A stretch of DNA of 64,000 nucleotides from NCBI GenBank assembly GCA_003260075.1, contig QLIY01000526.1, positions 1 through 64,000 of the forward strand. The letters run 5' to 3'. The notes below the pieces were generated by a model. That model made no database searches and was not told where the DNA came from. It saw nothing but the letters and a program-made list of their open reading frames with translations. The position numbers and the translations under genes are program-made. Numbering within the stretch: position 1 is the first letter of the stretch; each line of letters begins with the position of its first letter. Of this stretch, positions 1 through 13,590 are shown piece after piece. Source of the stretch: Phallusia mammillata. Its lineage: Eukaryota; Chordata; Ascidiacea; Phlebobranchia; Ascidiidae.

Positions 1-3000
1 ATGTAGTAGATGCTATATATCTTCACCGGCTACACTTCTTTCAAGAATGTAGATATTTAAGTAGTATAGTTACAATAAACCAATTTTGTAGGTTACTTGC
101 GTTTTCGTAATGAGTGCTTACAGCCGGTTTTAGTAACAATGTGTTTCGGTTAAATCGCACCGATTTGTTTGGCCGAAATCGAATCGTTTGCGAACACGAC
201 GAACGTGTCATATTCAATGCTAAGAAATCTAAAAACCCCAAAAAAGTTTTGTAGAAAACTTTGTGTCGTGTTACAAATGATTCATTTTATTATAGGCTGA
301 TCAAATGAATATTTGGTTTTGGTACAAATCGGATGTATAGGCGTCTTGATGTATCACTGGGTTTTGGTAGTGATGCAGAAATGCGTTATCCGTTCCCTAA
401 GTGTAACCAAACGTAACAATGCATAACAAAACAGACGCGTTCCCTTTAACGTTACGCTTGACATGTTTTAACGTGTTATGGTTGACTGAAAATCATTTGT
501 TGTTACGGTTTACAGCTAAAAACAACCACAAAGTTCGCGACATGCAGTTGCTTGCAAGGTCAATCACCCTTAGAGGCAACTGAGGCTAAAGTGCGGCGTT
601 TGTGGCAAATCAGCGCCGCCGAATGCGCTTTTGCGGCGTGGATGTTAATCATTGATTGCGTCGCAAGTTTTCCACAGTTACATTACAAACAAAACGTTCG
701 ACTAACGNAACATATGTCGAACTGTACAAATTAATGTAAAATAACTTTTTCCACCCAATGAGTGTTACAATTCCGTTACTTGTGTTCAAACAGATAAAAC
801 CAGATAGCTCAGCATTTGTCAGACATAGGAAATCCGTTATCAAATATTTATTTAAAAGTTTGTAATGAAACTTTAATCTCCGGTGCTATGAGCAATTCAT
901 TAAACAAGTGTTATTTCTCAATGGATGACGACAGTGCTTTCGTCATTAAAACTCGTAATATTTGCTGACGAGTTTTACGATCGTCCATAAGTAAACAATG
1001 TGCGGATGGCCTGTAAGATTTGTTTGTTTTTAAAGAATTTGCAAGTGATTATTTGAGATTAAAGGTTTGTGTCAGTTGTTGGTAAAGAGTTTACCTTTTT
1101 TCCGTCCTCTTTAAAATTCCCTGCTTTTATAAGCGTATAATTTCTTAATGGGTCCATGAATGGCTGCGTCCTTTGAATGTGCAGCTCATTTTGAATCCTT
1201 CAACATTTGTAACTATAGATAGGTATTTTATTGCACTATTCTACTATTGGCAGTAAGTTTTTGCCGATCGCTTTATTTAGTGCTTGTAACATCGTTTTCA
1301 CGGAGATGCGAACACTTAAGCAGCTAACCTGAGAATGTCAATTGCTAAAGTTGGTGTCCAACTTATGAACTCAACCAGACATTCGAAATGTTAGCCTTTC
1401 ATAATCGCTACCGCCTATTTCTAAACCAGCAGCCCTTCAAGTGAAATCTCTATTTGCTGATCAAACCACCTTCCCCTTTGCTATTTTCCCAAACTTGGAT
1501 ATGCTACGAATGTTATTGTGCCTCGCTATTCACAATAGCAGTAACGTTTTGCGACAAATCTTACCAGCTCTTAGGCCACGCTTCACAACATGCTGGTTGT
1601 GAAACTCTGATTGTTATCTGTGTTTTGTGAACGCTTTACCACTTCCAGGCATGATTGGCGTTTTTGGACTGACATTTTTTTTAGGCAGGTAAGCCAGCAG
1701 AGTGATTATAATGCTTAAGACTAGTTGATATGAGTTCAACAAGGCGTAATCTTCGTGCTTGAGAGCGTCCAGTAGCAGGACATGCGTAAAATTGGTTTTA
1801 AGGATAAATTGTGATGCTAAGGTCAGACGTATCATAATGAAGCAGTACAGAACCTTGTGTTGCACCTTTGTAGCATAATTTAATGGACATAAATTTGTCA
1901 GCATCAATGTAAATCGAAGTAAGTAACAAATTAGCGCGATTCCCCCCCCCCTTGATATGAGTTCAACAAGGCGTAATCTTCGTGCTTGAGAGCGTCCAGC
2001 AGCAGGACGTGCGTAAAATTGGTTTTAAGGATAAATGTTGATGGTAAGGTAAGACGTATCAAAGTAAGCAGTACAGAACCTTTTGTTGCACCTTTGTAGT
2101 ATAATTTATTGGACATAATTTTGTCAGCAACTCAGCATCAATGTAAATCGAAGTAAGTAACAAATTAGCGCGATTGTTTTGGTACGATTTGCTTCGTGAG
2201 GCAGTTTAATTCCACTACGTCGACTGTACACATCAATCTTACTAAAATGTAGGTATAGTGCATTAAAAAAGTGGAGTATGAAACCTTACATTTTGCTATG
2301 TAGTGTTGACAAGCGTGAGTTATATGCTTTGGGTTTATATATAGTTGACTGTGCAGTAATAAACCGCTTAAACACATCCTATTAAGGAATGTACAAATAG
2401 GCTTGCTCATTGTCATGACATACATTGCCTGCCCCCCCCCCACGATTTGCTTCATGAGGCAATTTAATTAGTGGCTACGTTAACTGTACACATCAATCTT
2501 ACTAAAATGTAGGTATAGTGCATTCAAAAAGTAGAGTATGAAACCTATATTTTGCTATAAGTGTTGACAAGATTGAGTTATATGCTTTGGGTTTCTATAT
2601 AGTTGACAGTACAGTAATAAACCGCTTAAACACATCCTATTATAAGGAACATACAAATAGGCTGGTTCATTGTCATGACATACATTGCCTATATGGGCTT
2701 AACCCACTGTGCAAACACACCACAATACAGTGTAATAAAACCAACTATACTACTTCACTGGCCACTACACGTCGTATGACGTCATCACGGCAATGAGCGT
2801 CGTATTTGTGTTAACGGGTGTGTTCGACATAAACTTGAGCAGAGAGTGTTTTAAAACGGGGTGAATGTTTTTTTGTGAGATTATTGTGGTAAAGAAACCT
2901 GCCGGTAATATAATGCGATGTCCGATAAAATGATAAGTTATATTGGTGAGGTTTGGTAATTTAGCCAAACAAAACGAATATAGCCTGGCTATACTTTTTT

Positions 3001-3122
3001 TATTCCTACATAAGGTCAAGTCTTGTCACCAGCTACCCCCCCCCCTTTGGTAATTTAGCCAAACAAAACGAATATAGCCTGGCTATACTTTTTATGCCTA
3101 CATAAGGTCAAGTCTTGTCACC

Positions 3123-3174
3123 AGCTGCACTGATGAAACCTTTTCGGTTGAAACAGTGTGCACTGTCTGCAGCT
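3123..3174 (+). ncRNA. Hammerhead ribozyme motif, intact
   Basis: All conserved core elements and three perfect stems can be seen. Stem I is AGCTGCA (3123-3129) paired with TGCAGCT (3168-3174). The core CTGATGA is at 3130-3136. Stem II is AACC/GGTT (3137-3140 with 3146-3149) with a 5-nt loop. GAAA is at 3150-3153. Stem III pairs 3153-3157 with 3162-3166 around a GTGC loop. The predicted cleavage nucleotide is C3167, in a GTC context. Hammerheads with short stem III are known from Penelope-like elements and retrozymes; membership here is inferred. Decayed relatives lie at 32749, 42453, 50377 and 50560. Confidence 0.8.
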
Positions 3175-5287
3175 AATTCTTAACAGCGGCCATTTTAGAT
3201 TGGATTGTTGCAAAAAATGTCTTTTAAATGGCATCAAACTGAATAGTGGCGTTGTTGGACGAGGCTAGACCAATTCTGATTCAGGTTTACTTTATCCAAC
3301 CGCAGAGTACCAGTCAAGGTACTTCAGTCGTAGTCTAAGCTCAGCTGTATCTATAATGTCTTTCGTCTTTATTTGGGTTGCATAAGCTCTCTTATGTCTT
3401 AACAATCGTTTGGAAAGAACAAAACTATTAAAGCCTTGTTTGTTTCGCAGTTTATTACAGTGTTTTCCAAACTGTATGCATTGGGCGAAAGCGCTTATTG
3501 TTTATACTTCATACCCCCCCCCCACTTCAGTCGTAGTCTAAGCTCAGCTGTATCTATAATGTCTTTCGTCTGTTATTTTGGTTTCATAAGCTTGCTCATG
3601 TCTTAACGAATCATTTGGAAAGGACAAAAATGTCAAAAACTAGTTTGTTGGGCAGTTTATGACATCGTTTTCCAAATTGTGTGCAGTGGGCGACAGCGCT
3701 TATTGTTTATACTTTATGGTTTTGTTATGTGATAAACTACCCTGACACAAACGCTTGTGGTCGTATAAATGTAACGACCTTCAGTACTTGATAGTATGTG
3801 ACTAATAACAAAACGTTGTGACTTAATAATTGGGCCACGGAATTAAAATGTATTTGTTGTCAAAACACGTTTCATTAGTATCTAATTTTATCAACAGGGT
3901 GTTAGCATTAGGTATAGAAAATACTTGGTTTGAGTATACTTGCACCTCCCCCCCCCCCCGAATAAATTCGGCAAACCGAATATTCGGTACATCTCTAGTT
4001 ATTACTATTATTTATTTTTGTAAATTAAGCTTTAGTAACCAAATCTACGAAATTATGTCAAAACTTGTTCAGCCCTGCATGTCGTCAAGGGCAAGGTCGT
4101 CGGTAAACGCTTATTTAATCAATATTGATAACCATTGTCATGAGGTAAATAGTCTTTTTAATTTAGCACAACATTTGTTCATTCATTTGTTACTTTCAGG
4201 TTTTGTTACTTTTAATTTAATAAGCGTTAAGGTAAAAAAAACTGTAACCTAATCCATAACAGATGCGCTGTGTCATTGTACGCCCGTAAATCACGCACAT
4301 ACGATCAGATAACTTATTGTGATATTTTTTAGCACTGCATGTATTTTATTGTCACTATTACCTGATTTCCAGGTTGCGAGTTGGGCCAAAGTATTTGCGC
4401 CATGTGAACATATTTGTGTGTCAAAAAATTACTTGGCCCAAGTCGAAAACTTTCGGATCTAACTTATGTGGTCAAAACACGTGTTGTATATTTAAATTTA
4501 TCAACAGGGTGTTAGAATAAGGTATAAAAGATACTTGGTTTGAGTAAGTTTGTACCCCTTGTCAAAGCTTGCAGAAGAAAATGTTTGCCAACCTGCACAA
4601 GCCATGACGTCATCAGCACTTATGGGCCCGCCCCCAATGAAAGGTAAAATACTTGCCTCCAAATGCCAGTGCTTGGAAGATGTGATACTAATACTTGAAT
4701 ATTTGTTTTAAGCTACCTACGTCAGCACGACTTTTGACCAATCAGGATCTTCCGTGACGTCAGACACACTATCTACTGTTTCCGAACCGGTACAGTAACG
4801 TTAAAATATAAATGTTTGCACCAAAGAGTTGTTACATTAAACGTTGATAGTTTTTAGTTTATTACTAAGAATAGGTTTGTTGCGTACAAAGACAAATTCA
4901 TTGTGTATTTGACTTTGTCTGCTATGTTAATGCATGACCATCGCTGCGGCCGGCCTCCATAATGTATCCCTACATTTTGGCCCGCGCATGCAAAAAGTTT
5001 GCCCACCTTTGATTTAAAGCATTTTGACCACATACTTACTTAATTATGTTATAATTACGAAAGTTGATAATTAATTGAAGTCAACATTCTGTAGGAAAAG
5101 GTGCCCGACTATAGGTTTATAATAGTATCATGTTAAAAAGACAGTACTAAAACGTAGAAACTGCCAAAATGAAATAATTCCTACAGGGATTCGGTATAAC
5201 GTCTTCAATGAGCCTGGTGTACTGTAATTTAAAACGTGGAAAATTTGTAACTTACAACAGACGTTGGTTTTATTTTTTTTCCTTGAA

Positions 5288-5289
<2 letters not shown>

Positions 5290-5352
<63 letters not shown>
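5290..5352. repeat. 63-nt poly-C run, probable filled gap
   Basis: An uninterrupted run of 63 C is flanked by unrelated AT-rich sequence. It makes long Gly/Pro frames that are not genes. Its form matches the other poly-C runs that mark sequence joins, so I read it as a gap placeholder of estimated length rather than genomic sequence. Confidence 0.65.
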
Positions 5353-5588
5353 AGCTCTTAAGACGCAAACCGAAAATTTTGTAATTGCAACATTTTGTTT
5401 CTGTTTTTGTATTGCAAGGGTAATTTTTCGCTTCGATTGAATGGCTACGCACCCAATAGCGCCAACACATTTAAGAATACTTTGGCAGCTTGTAATCAAA
5501 TTGTGTTGTAAGGTGGTTAGTCATGACAATAACAGTTCTGTTTTAGTTTGCAAGTGTGTAACTATGTAACTAATGTCGCCTTGCATAG

Positions 5589-5739
5589 ATCGACCAGGTG
5601 GGACGTTTCTTCCGACGAACAAACGACAACTTTTACCGACATTCACTCAAAGAAAAAGTGCTCCTTCGTAAATTTGACAACAACCGACGCTCGTTCACTC
5701 GATGGAGAACAAGCGATGCTCCGCTGGGTGGCAGTACAG
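5589..5739 (+). CDS. Candidate internal coding exon, unknown protein
   Basis: A frame of 50 codons plus one leading base sits between an acceptor (TTGCATAG ending at 5588) and a donor (CAG|GTGTGT at 5740). The peptide is rich in Ser, Thr, Asp and Lys and ends in DGEQAMLRWVAVQ, which reads like real protein and not like shadow sequence. The exon would start after one base of a split codon and end in phase 0. I found no upstream partner. A phase-0 partner could be the candidate exon at 18552, which can be extended 5' to an acceptor near 18534. I do not recognise the protein. Confidence 0.3.
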
Positions 5740-6641
5740 GTGTGTAAATTTTCTTTTATTCGTCGGACTTGTTCTGTATCATTCCGTCATCGTATTTTAT
5801 GTGGTTTTTACGTGTAAGGTTTCAACGTGCTCTAGGGATTTTATTGGCAGGTATTTGGTGTGTATATTTTCCCATAGGACAAAGAATGATGTAATGGGTG
5901 TAGTATTTGGCTTTAGCAAAAGGCAACATGGGAATATAGAGCGGTCTGAAATGCAATATAGGTCGTTAAAATCCTTATGTCAAGTAACTGGCATCATACA
6001 GTTAATGATAGTCGAGTTGATACATGATTATTGTACACCTTGCTTATAAAAGCTATTGCTGCCAGGCATAATATCAAGTTTGTAGAGCTCTTCTGGCGAA
6101 AGTAATTTTATTCCGACGTTTCGACGTCCTATACAGGTCGTCTTCATCACCTTGCTTGTTTGTCAGAATTTAAGCCTCGCTAATAGCGTTGGAATCTAAT
6201 TTACTATCAGCTGTTTGCTATTGTAATTTCTGTTGCGTTACAAGGTTTACGAGCCATCCTATATTGTCATACAAGGTATGGTTGTACCAAGCGCCGCGTT
6301 TGTTTAGCTAAGCACCAGTGGAATGTGGCCTATGCTGTGACATGCCAGTCGTGTTTACTAGCAATAAACCGCAGGTATTTCTACAAGGTTGTCAGTAAAA
6401 ATATGATAGCTACCAAACATATGTTAGCGTGTAGATAACATCGCCAATGAACAAAAATGAACCACACGTGTTTTCTTGTCACGCTTAGGCTCCTGAATAA
6501 CTTTTCTACTAAACCCAATTCTTGCGTACCATATTTAGATAAATTGTTATATAATCGACATTCAAATTGAACTAGCTATGTTGTTGCCAACATAGTCACT
6601 GTATTATAAACTGGTGGTTTGTTGTATCCATAAGACTAGAT

Positions 6642-6922
6642 CAGTGGTTCTCAACCATTCGTGGACCGTGGCCCCCTGAAAGTAACTTTTGGACCTCGTG
6701 GCCCCCTTCAAGTAACCCTGTAGGACCTGTGGCCCCGTTAAAAAATGTAAATGGCTATCTCATGTTGGAATTTGGTAAATGGCTATCTCATGTTGGAATC
6801 CCCCCCCCCCTTTAAACAGGTCGAATAGAATAAACAAGAATCCGTAATCGTAAAAAATCTCAATATAAACAAACAGCATGGAAAGTAGTCGATTTAATAT
6901 GGGCCCTGGCTGAGAACCACTG
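6642..6922. mobile_element. hAT-type MITE with 8-bp target duplication GACTAGAT
   Basis: The terminal inverted repeats read CAGTGGTTCTCAACC at the left and, reverse-complemented, CAGTGGTTCTCAGCC at the right. Perfect 8-bp direct repeats GACTAGAT lie at 6634-6641 and 6923-6930. This is the layout of hAT-superfamily elements. There is no transposase frame, so it is non-autonomous. A poly-C junction at 6800-6810 interrupts it next to a short internal repeat. The copy at 50624-50968 is the same family. Confidence 0.88.
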
Positions 6923-9900
6923 GACTAGATGTTGTTGTATATTATAGCATTACAGGCTTTTTAAGGGCTTTGTAGTTTCATATGTGCACACTTGCGTACA
7001 AAAACTGTATTTTGCAAGCATATCTTTTCAGGTCTTTGCAGTTTCGTATGTGTGCACATTTGCGTTAAAAAACTAGCACATTCATCAAAATTGATGAACA
7101 GATCACATATTTTTATATTGCCTTCCTAAATACACATTTTTGCCATCATTTTCAAACTTACGTTACTGTTTTAACAATGCGCGGTTATTTCACTCAAGCG
7201 AGACCCTTTATTGTCGCTAGACAAACTCCATTGTGACGTAACGATCGTTGCGGTTCTCGAAAGTTTCATCAATTATTCACCTTCTGGATTAATTCCTGCT
7301 GCTTGCTCAAGGGCATAGTCTGAGCGTGTTAGTGGCGAAGTGAAAGCGATTTACGGGTCTTGGCGAAGTTGTTAAGACTTGGCTAATTGTGTTAAGTTGT
7401 ATTGGGCAGAACCAGACGCCTACTACTTCAATTTCTAGCGTTGAAGTGAAAAACTTGGCCTATAAGACTAGTAATTACAGTGCCGGTTTGTGGAGAGGTA
7501 ACAAAAGGCTGTGATTGTTACTTTTACAAGTGCCTTTGTATGTTTGTGGTTTTGCCTATGTTAGTGCCTTAAAAAGCTTATAAATAAAGGGTAGAAAAGT
7601 TGTAAAGCCCAATTTTGAGCTTGTGTAGTTTAGGCATGTTTCGCTTTGTGTTTGAAAGCAGTGTTACTTAGCTAATAAAGGTTAATTAGAGAAACTTGTC
7701 GAAAAAATTGAGTAGAAAATTGACAGACGACTGCGCAATATCGCCTTCTACTGTAAAATTATTAAAATATTGCTAAAAGTCTTGTAAAATAGCAACAGGC
7801 CAGCACGTCAACAGACAGAGCAATTTTCCAATTTTCTGAACAGAAGACAACAATACTGAATTCCAAAAGGGGTCTGGTTTATGAAAAAACGCTATTTATC
7901 GTTTTCAAAACTGTTCTTCGGGACAATACGCCAACCCTTTATGAGTCAATACCGGTATTTGAATAATGCGCTCTGATGAAAGGAACGGTGGTAAAATTGT
8001 TATGCGACGGTTAAACGCCGATATTGAGCCCCGAAAGCAGTTTACGATGTTGAACAATTTGATGGCGCACCATTTAGTGTGGTTAGCATTGTTAATCTTA
8101 GCTTAATTTTGAGAAAGAATGGAGTAGTGTGTTCGTCCGTTGTATAGGCTTTACTTGCAGTCAATACAGTTTTAACCCATAGAGTAGTTATGCCCGGTAG
8201 CAACAGCTCATATAATTGAGTTATGTTTAATATACAGCAGAGTTTTCGTACATATACTGGACTGTTGCTCTATTTATAAAATCGAAAATTGTGCAGTTTT
8301 AAGTGGTGCAGAATTTAAATTTTATGTTGATGAAACAATTTTGAATAGCAGATGATATTAGAATGTCAAGACAATGACTTAACGGGGTCTAATTAAAAAA
8401 CAATCGCAAATCTGTACAATATGGTGAATACACTTTTTGCCAATGCTTTTTAATAGTTTACTAAACATTTGAGATCCTATCAGCTATATTTCAACAAAAT
8501 GCATGTTTAAATCGTTGGATAATAGTCACTTAATCACATCCCTACTTGTGATTTCGGAGATAAGGGCAGGTTTAGTTGCAAGGCTAAGCTATATTAGATA
8601 TTCTAGCACTGTAGGTTTTTAGTGCAGTTCTTCCAATAAGAACGGAACCCAAATTGGACTAAAACGTGAAGGTAGATTGTATATAGTGAACACATTTTAA
8701 TGTTGGCTTCGTCAAGGTTATACAGTTTCTATATGCATGCCTGTTCCGCACGGGCTTTAGGTTTTCTGGTATTTTGCACTGATTATGGCCGCAGCGATTT
8801 TCGAAGTTGGACTTAAAATTAGCTCTATTGAAAACTGCCAGTGAATTTGTGCAGTACACAAAAAGGCACATTTTAATGTAATATTGAAAACAAAGGCGTT
8901 TGTTGAAAAGTTTCCAGTATGTTTTTGACATATATAACCTTTCTGGCAGTTAAGTTTCTGATAGACCTATATAACGAACCTTTATATCATTTTTTGGTTA
9001 GTTTTATCCAGAAACCTGTCTTAACGTACTGTTAAACTAGATTTTCAGCTCTATGTAAAACGCCGAATATATCGGCAATAACAAATGTTTTTTGTTGTTT
9101 AGACTTATTTAATAATTCCAACTCGATTCGGAAAAAGCTTTCTGAAAACCGACAACAATTGAACGATCTTCTAAGTCGCGTTCCCTTCCCAGTTGTGAGG
9201 TCACAATCATTTAACAAGGAACAACCACAAGGTAGGAAACCTATGCTTTATAAATAACAAATTATTTTTACAACGATACTTTACAAAACACGTACGTGTT
9301 GATATATGTTCCGTTCCTGCCAAAAACTGGCTCGTGTGTGTTCAATATTACAGGTTTAAATGGTTTCTTTATTTTTCTGTGGGATGTTTGTTTTCAAACT
9401 GAGGGGTGTTTTTTGTTAATGAAAGTTGTTCCAAAACTTTACGAATATACCCAAACCTTTACTTGTTGCTGCATAAACGTTTGCTCAACTCTAATGCCTG
9501 TTAAATTCGGTCCCATTTTTTTAATACTGCTTTAGTTAAACTTTAAATGCCAGCAGGGCAACAAGCACTAGTGGTCCATGACATGATGACTTTTTGGGTG
9601 GTTCACCGGACGTTAGTTATTTTTTTGGTGACATTTGACAATAGAATATTCAGTGCCACCCCCCCCCCCGTGGTCCATGACATGATGACTTTTTGGGTGG
9701 TTCACCGGACGTTAGTTGTATTTGGTGACATTTGACAATAGAATATTCAGTGCCACAAAAGTTTATCCAAGTTATTGCCCATTTACTGTTAGTTGTCAGT
9801 TGTTTGATATCACTCCTTGAAATTCTGTAAATGAAGGAATATATTTCAAGCCAATGCTTGTTGTGGATGCTTTCGTTTTCTTTACTTAACAATGGACTGG

Positions 9901-12900
9901 TCCACGATATTCATTTAATTGATTTGATGGTCCATGGCCTGAAACGAGTTGAGAACCACTGCGCTATAGTGTATACGTCAATTACGAAACTTGTACCAAG
10001 CTTGCATGGTTTGCATTGTTGCGAAACTATGTGTTTCCCCCCCCCCATGGTCCATGGCCTGAAACGAGTTGAGAACCACTGCGCTATAGTGTATGCGTCA
10101 ATTACGAAACTTGTACCAAGCTTGCATGGTTTACTGTTGCGAAACTATGTTTGTCCTGAAACTATTCTCTCCCTGTTTGCTAACGACTGACATTCAATGG
10201 TACAAGCATTTGTCGTTACAAAATATTAACTTACTGTAAAGGTAATTTCCAACCTCTCATTGCTTGCTTGTGCTGTTTACTAGCAGTGAGATAAAATTCC
10301 TTTGTACCAAATAACTATAGGATTACGAATTTAGTGGATATATCTTGTGGCGACCTGTATTGGACGCCGAAACGTCGGCATAAAAATACAATTGCCATGA
10401 GAGCTTTAATCTGATATATCTTGTGATTTTGGTTCAAACTTGAGTTGTTATTTTGTTTTAAATCTTTGTAATCTACAGTGTCTAAATTTTTTATTCTTGG
10501 TGATTTTCCTAATTTGCCCAAACTAGCATTTTCCCCCCCCCCTACAATTGCCATGAGAGCTTTAATCTGATATATCTTGTGATTTTGGTTAAAACTTGAC
10601 TTGTTATTTTGTTTTAAATCTTTGCAATCTACAGTGTCTAAATTTTTTTTTGTGGGTGACTTTCCTAATTTGCCCAAACTAGCATTTGTATCTGCACTAA
10701 AAACGCTTCATTTGTGAAGAAAAATAGGTCGTTTTCAGTATGTGTACAAAAACCGACACGTTTCAAAATGAGTTTAGAAACTTATAACAGGCAGTAAACA
10801 TTCTCTGTGTCAATTCAGTGTTAATTTTTAACAGAATTTGTTGTAAATCTATGCGCCCCAGCCCAATCATAAATAATGGTTCGTACTTGCCATGACATAC
10901 ACAACGGGCCATAAAACTACTGCTTAATAAAACATAACACCGCGCTATTCGAAAACTAACATGCTTTACTGGTTATTTAATTTAAATTTCAAACTTTTTA
11001 AGATTAGTTGGTGTATGTTCGACAATTTGTTTCACGTTTTTGAAGATTGAAAGAATGCCTTTTTTAGGTTGACAGTTGGTTCTCATACGCGTTGGCCTTT
11101 TTCGAAATTTTGTCACAGAATGTATATTGATGCAATAAAAAGTCAAATTTCGTTCGGGCCAAAGGGACAGGTGTCAAAAAACTGCATTTATCCAACGATA
11201 TATAACTTCTCAATGCGAAGAACAGCCTTTGTATTACACGTTGGTATTCGCGACAAATATTGACCATTTTTTGTGATAAGCTTTCCCCAATGTTGGTTAA
11301 CAAATATACTTACGCCTTACATGACTCTGCATTCACGTTTTTTTCTGGAAACTTCTGTTTGATTTTCCAAATTTTTGGGTTGAACTATCTTAAGCTATTA
11401 TGTACACTCAGATTTATGTACTGGAGTTCGTATTGTTTGTCGCTTGGTAAGTTTTCCCTTTGTAGCAAAGTTGTTGTAATTCTTTGTACACTGAATACGG
11501 ATTGGTAACAGTTGAACTAGTATAGGTAATGTAGGTTAGGAATTAAGTAAATTGGTACATTTTACATTCATTAAGTCTGGAACCATTGAAATATATTTCT
11601 GGCTTTCAAAGCATTTTCGATGTGATTTTTTTCCAGCAAAGCTACGTGTATTCAAAATCGAATATTTAACATACTTTTTTTAGTATTACGGGTATTGCTC
11701 TTCCATCAGTTTTTACATGTATTTTTTTTTTAAACTGCTGGATCAGCAATACTCGTTTATACATTATGCCTGGCAACAATAGCTTATTCATACATTTTCA
11801 TGCTTGGATTTGGATTGCCTAAATTTCCCCATATCTCTTATCCAGTTTTCTATCGAAAAAACGTGAATCACTTAGTACCAACAATGCGCACGAGCCTTTA
11901 CCACAATACGAACAGCTTATGAGTCAAACACGCCCAAAACGCTAAACAGGGATAGGCAAAATGTCAACTGTCATATAAGGCCATTAACATGGAAAATCTG
12001 CCGTATTACAAGCCTAGCCACAGGATTGTTGTACACACTGTAGACGTTGCCGAGTCGATTTAAACCGTTATAAAGCGTAGGCTTATGTGTTTATTGAACT
12101 ACAGGCATATTCGCTGCTGATTGGTTAATTATATTGATCACGTACCCCTTGCGTATTTAGTTATGTCTCAAAAGTTCTGCGGCGTGACAAACGCTCGGCG
12201 ATTTGATTTTTCTCGTCTGCAATCCTAGACAGTAACAATTTTTATTAGCGAAGTTCAATTCTGAGTTAAACTTAACAAGGTTTGAAATAGTTTTTTTTTT
12301 TTTTCACAAACATGCATACCAAATGTGTTTTATATTTTACTCATTCGTAAGTCACGACCCTTCACTTCACATTACTCCCAACCGCAGTCATGAAAACGAT
12401 ACTATTTTACATTTGGTTAAACTGTGTTTCCTACATTTCTAAACTGATTTTCACAACTAATACAATTTATCGTCCGTATCTTTGTCCATGAAAGCAATGA
12501 TAGTGAGAAATAGAAATATTAGACCTGATACTGATTCACAATAAGTATTTTGAAAGTGTTGTTACTTTTTTGCAACGAGTTTCGTTTGCACATGTAATAA
12601 ATTAGATAAAGCAGTTGTTGGAATGCCAAATCCGTTTTTACACGCACTGTGGATCCGTGTATATTATGACAGGTGTCGGGCTTTGTGACGTCATAATGCG
12701 GTGGCAGACGATTCGTGATGTCGCTTATCGACGGACGGTATTTATTTTTTGCGACGAAAACATTGTTTGGAACGATTTATTGCCAAACAGGATACGAAAA
12801 GCTGTATGTGATTGTCGCTTAATACCTCGACATCCTGTGTTAAAATTATTTCTCGATTAATTTCGGCGCACATTTCCCTTTTTATACTTTCACTTGCCAT

Positions 12901-13261
12901 AGCTATTTACACTTTAAAATTGTACATTTTGTGGTTTAGGGAAAGGTGATTAAAACAATTTGGCAGAAACCTATATTAAAGGAATTCGTCGAAAATAAAT
13001 TATACATCTATTTAATTCCAAAACATTTTTACAAAGCATGCATTGCAAGAAACATAATTTGATTCTTATTTGTTGCAGCAATATTGTGTTAATTAATACG
13101 ATTTTATCAGTCAGTTGTAACAATAAAAAAGATTTTGAAAGCGCCGAATTTTTAAGTTTAAACCAAAGCGGAGACTATACCAAAAAATCATACTACTTTG
13201 AAATAATTCGATCAACCGAAATTTAAGTATACATAACTATAGTAAAAAGACCACCTAGTTC

Positions 13262-13590
13262 CAGCTGAATTTTGTGGCTGATAAAACGGGCCTGAAATTG
13301 TAACCCGAAACCGGCTCGAACCCGAATCGTTTTTGAGATGCCCGTTATGGTCCGAAAGATTGACAGGCCTATACTTGGAGCATCAGGAAAAACCAAGACA
13401 ACAAACACAAGACAGTTGGTCTTGAACAAGGCGTTTTAGGACTGTTTGACATTAAGTTAGGTCAGGCTATTTAGCTAGTTAAATTTATGTTTTTAAACAC
13501 TGACACAAAGTGTAAAGTCAGTCCCGAATCAAGCCCGTTTTTTTGGAAAAACCCAAGCCCCAAGCCCGGCCCGACATACAACTCTGGAGT
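13262..13590 (-). mobile_element. Interspersed 'GTTGTAA-CGGGCC' repeat copy
   Basis: One of several copies of an element with GC-rich ends. One end reads roughly AGAGTTGTAAGTCGGGCC and the other is its approximate inverse. Other copies or pieces lie near 15945-16345, 37370-37560, 37740-37920, 42036-42356, 48350-48440, 52310-52915 and 57806-58170. Both strands occur and copies diverge, as expected of a non-autonomous transposon. I could not define a clean target duplication, so its class is unknown. Confidence 0.55.

Larger units (their letters stand above)
1..5588. other. No supported protein gene; repeat-rich, junction-marked region
   Basis: I see no convincing exon here on either strand. 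Open frames are short, lack good splice sites and run through repeated segments. The stretch holds five short poly-C junctions (1942-1951, 2432-2441, 3036-3045, 3514-3523, 3948-3959) and one of 63 C (5290-5352). The first four are followed by a near-identical restart of sequence lying upstream. A single N is at 708. An intact hammerhead motif lies at 3123-3174. Confidence 0.6.
1942..10542. repeat. Poly-C-marked tandem duplications, block 1
   Basis: Poly-C runs lie at 1942-1951, 2432-2441, 3036-3045, 3514-3523, 3948-3959, 5290-5352, 6800-6810, 9659-9669, 10037-10046 and 10533-10542. After most of them the sequence restarts from a point upstream. Examples: the sequence at 1952 repeats from about 1725, 9669 repeats from about 9571, and 10543 repeats from about 10390. 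Copies differ by substitutions and small indels, as alleles do. The likely cause is unmerged contig overlap with a filled gap rather than real duplication. The runs at 3948 and 5290 lack an obvious adjacent restart. Confidence 0.85.

Noticed and set aside
5128-5499. Glycine-rich minus-strand proteins over the poly-C run
   Set aside because: Same cause: translation of a 63-nt C run, with no coding character in the flanks.
6085-6165. Hammerhead on the minus strand (GTGATGA...GACGTCGAAACGTC)
   Set aside because: The first core base is G and no stem I or clear stem III with a GTC site could be paired; at most a distant relative, like the pieces near 10355 and 22660.
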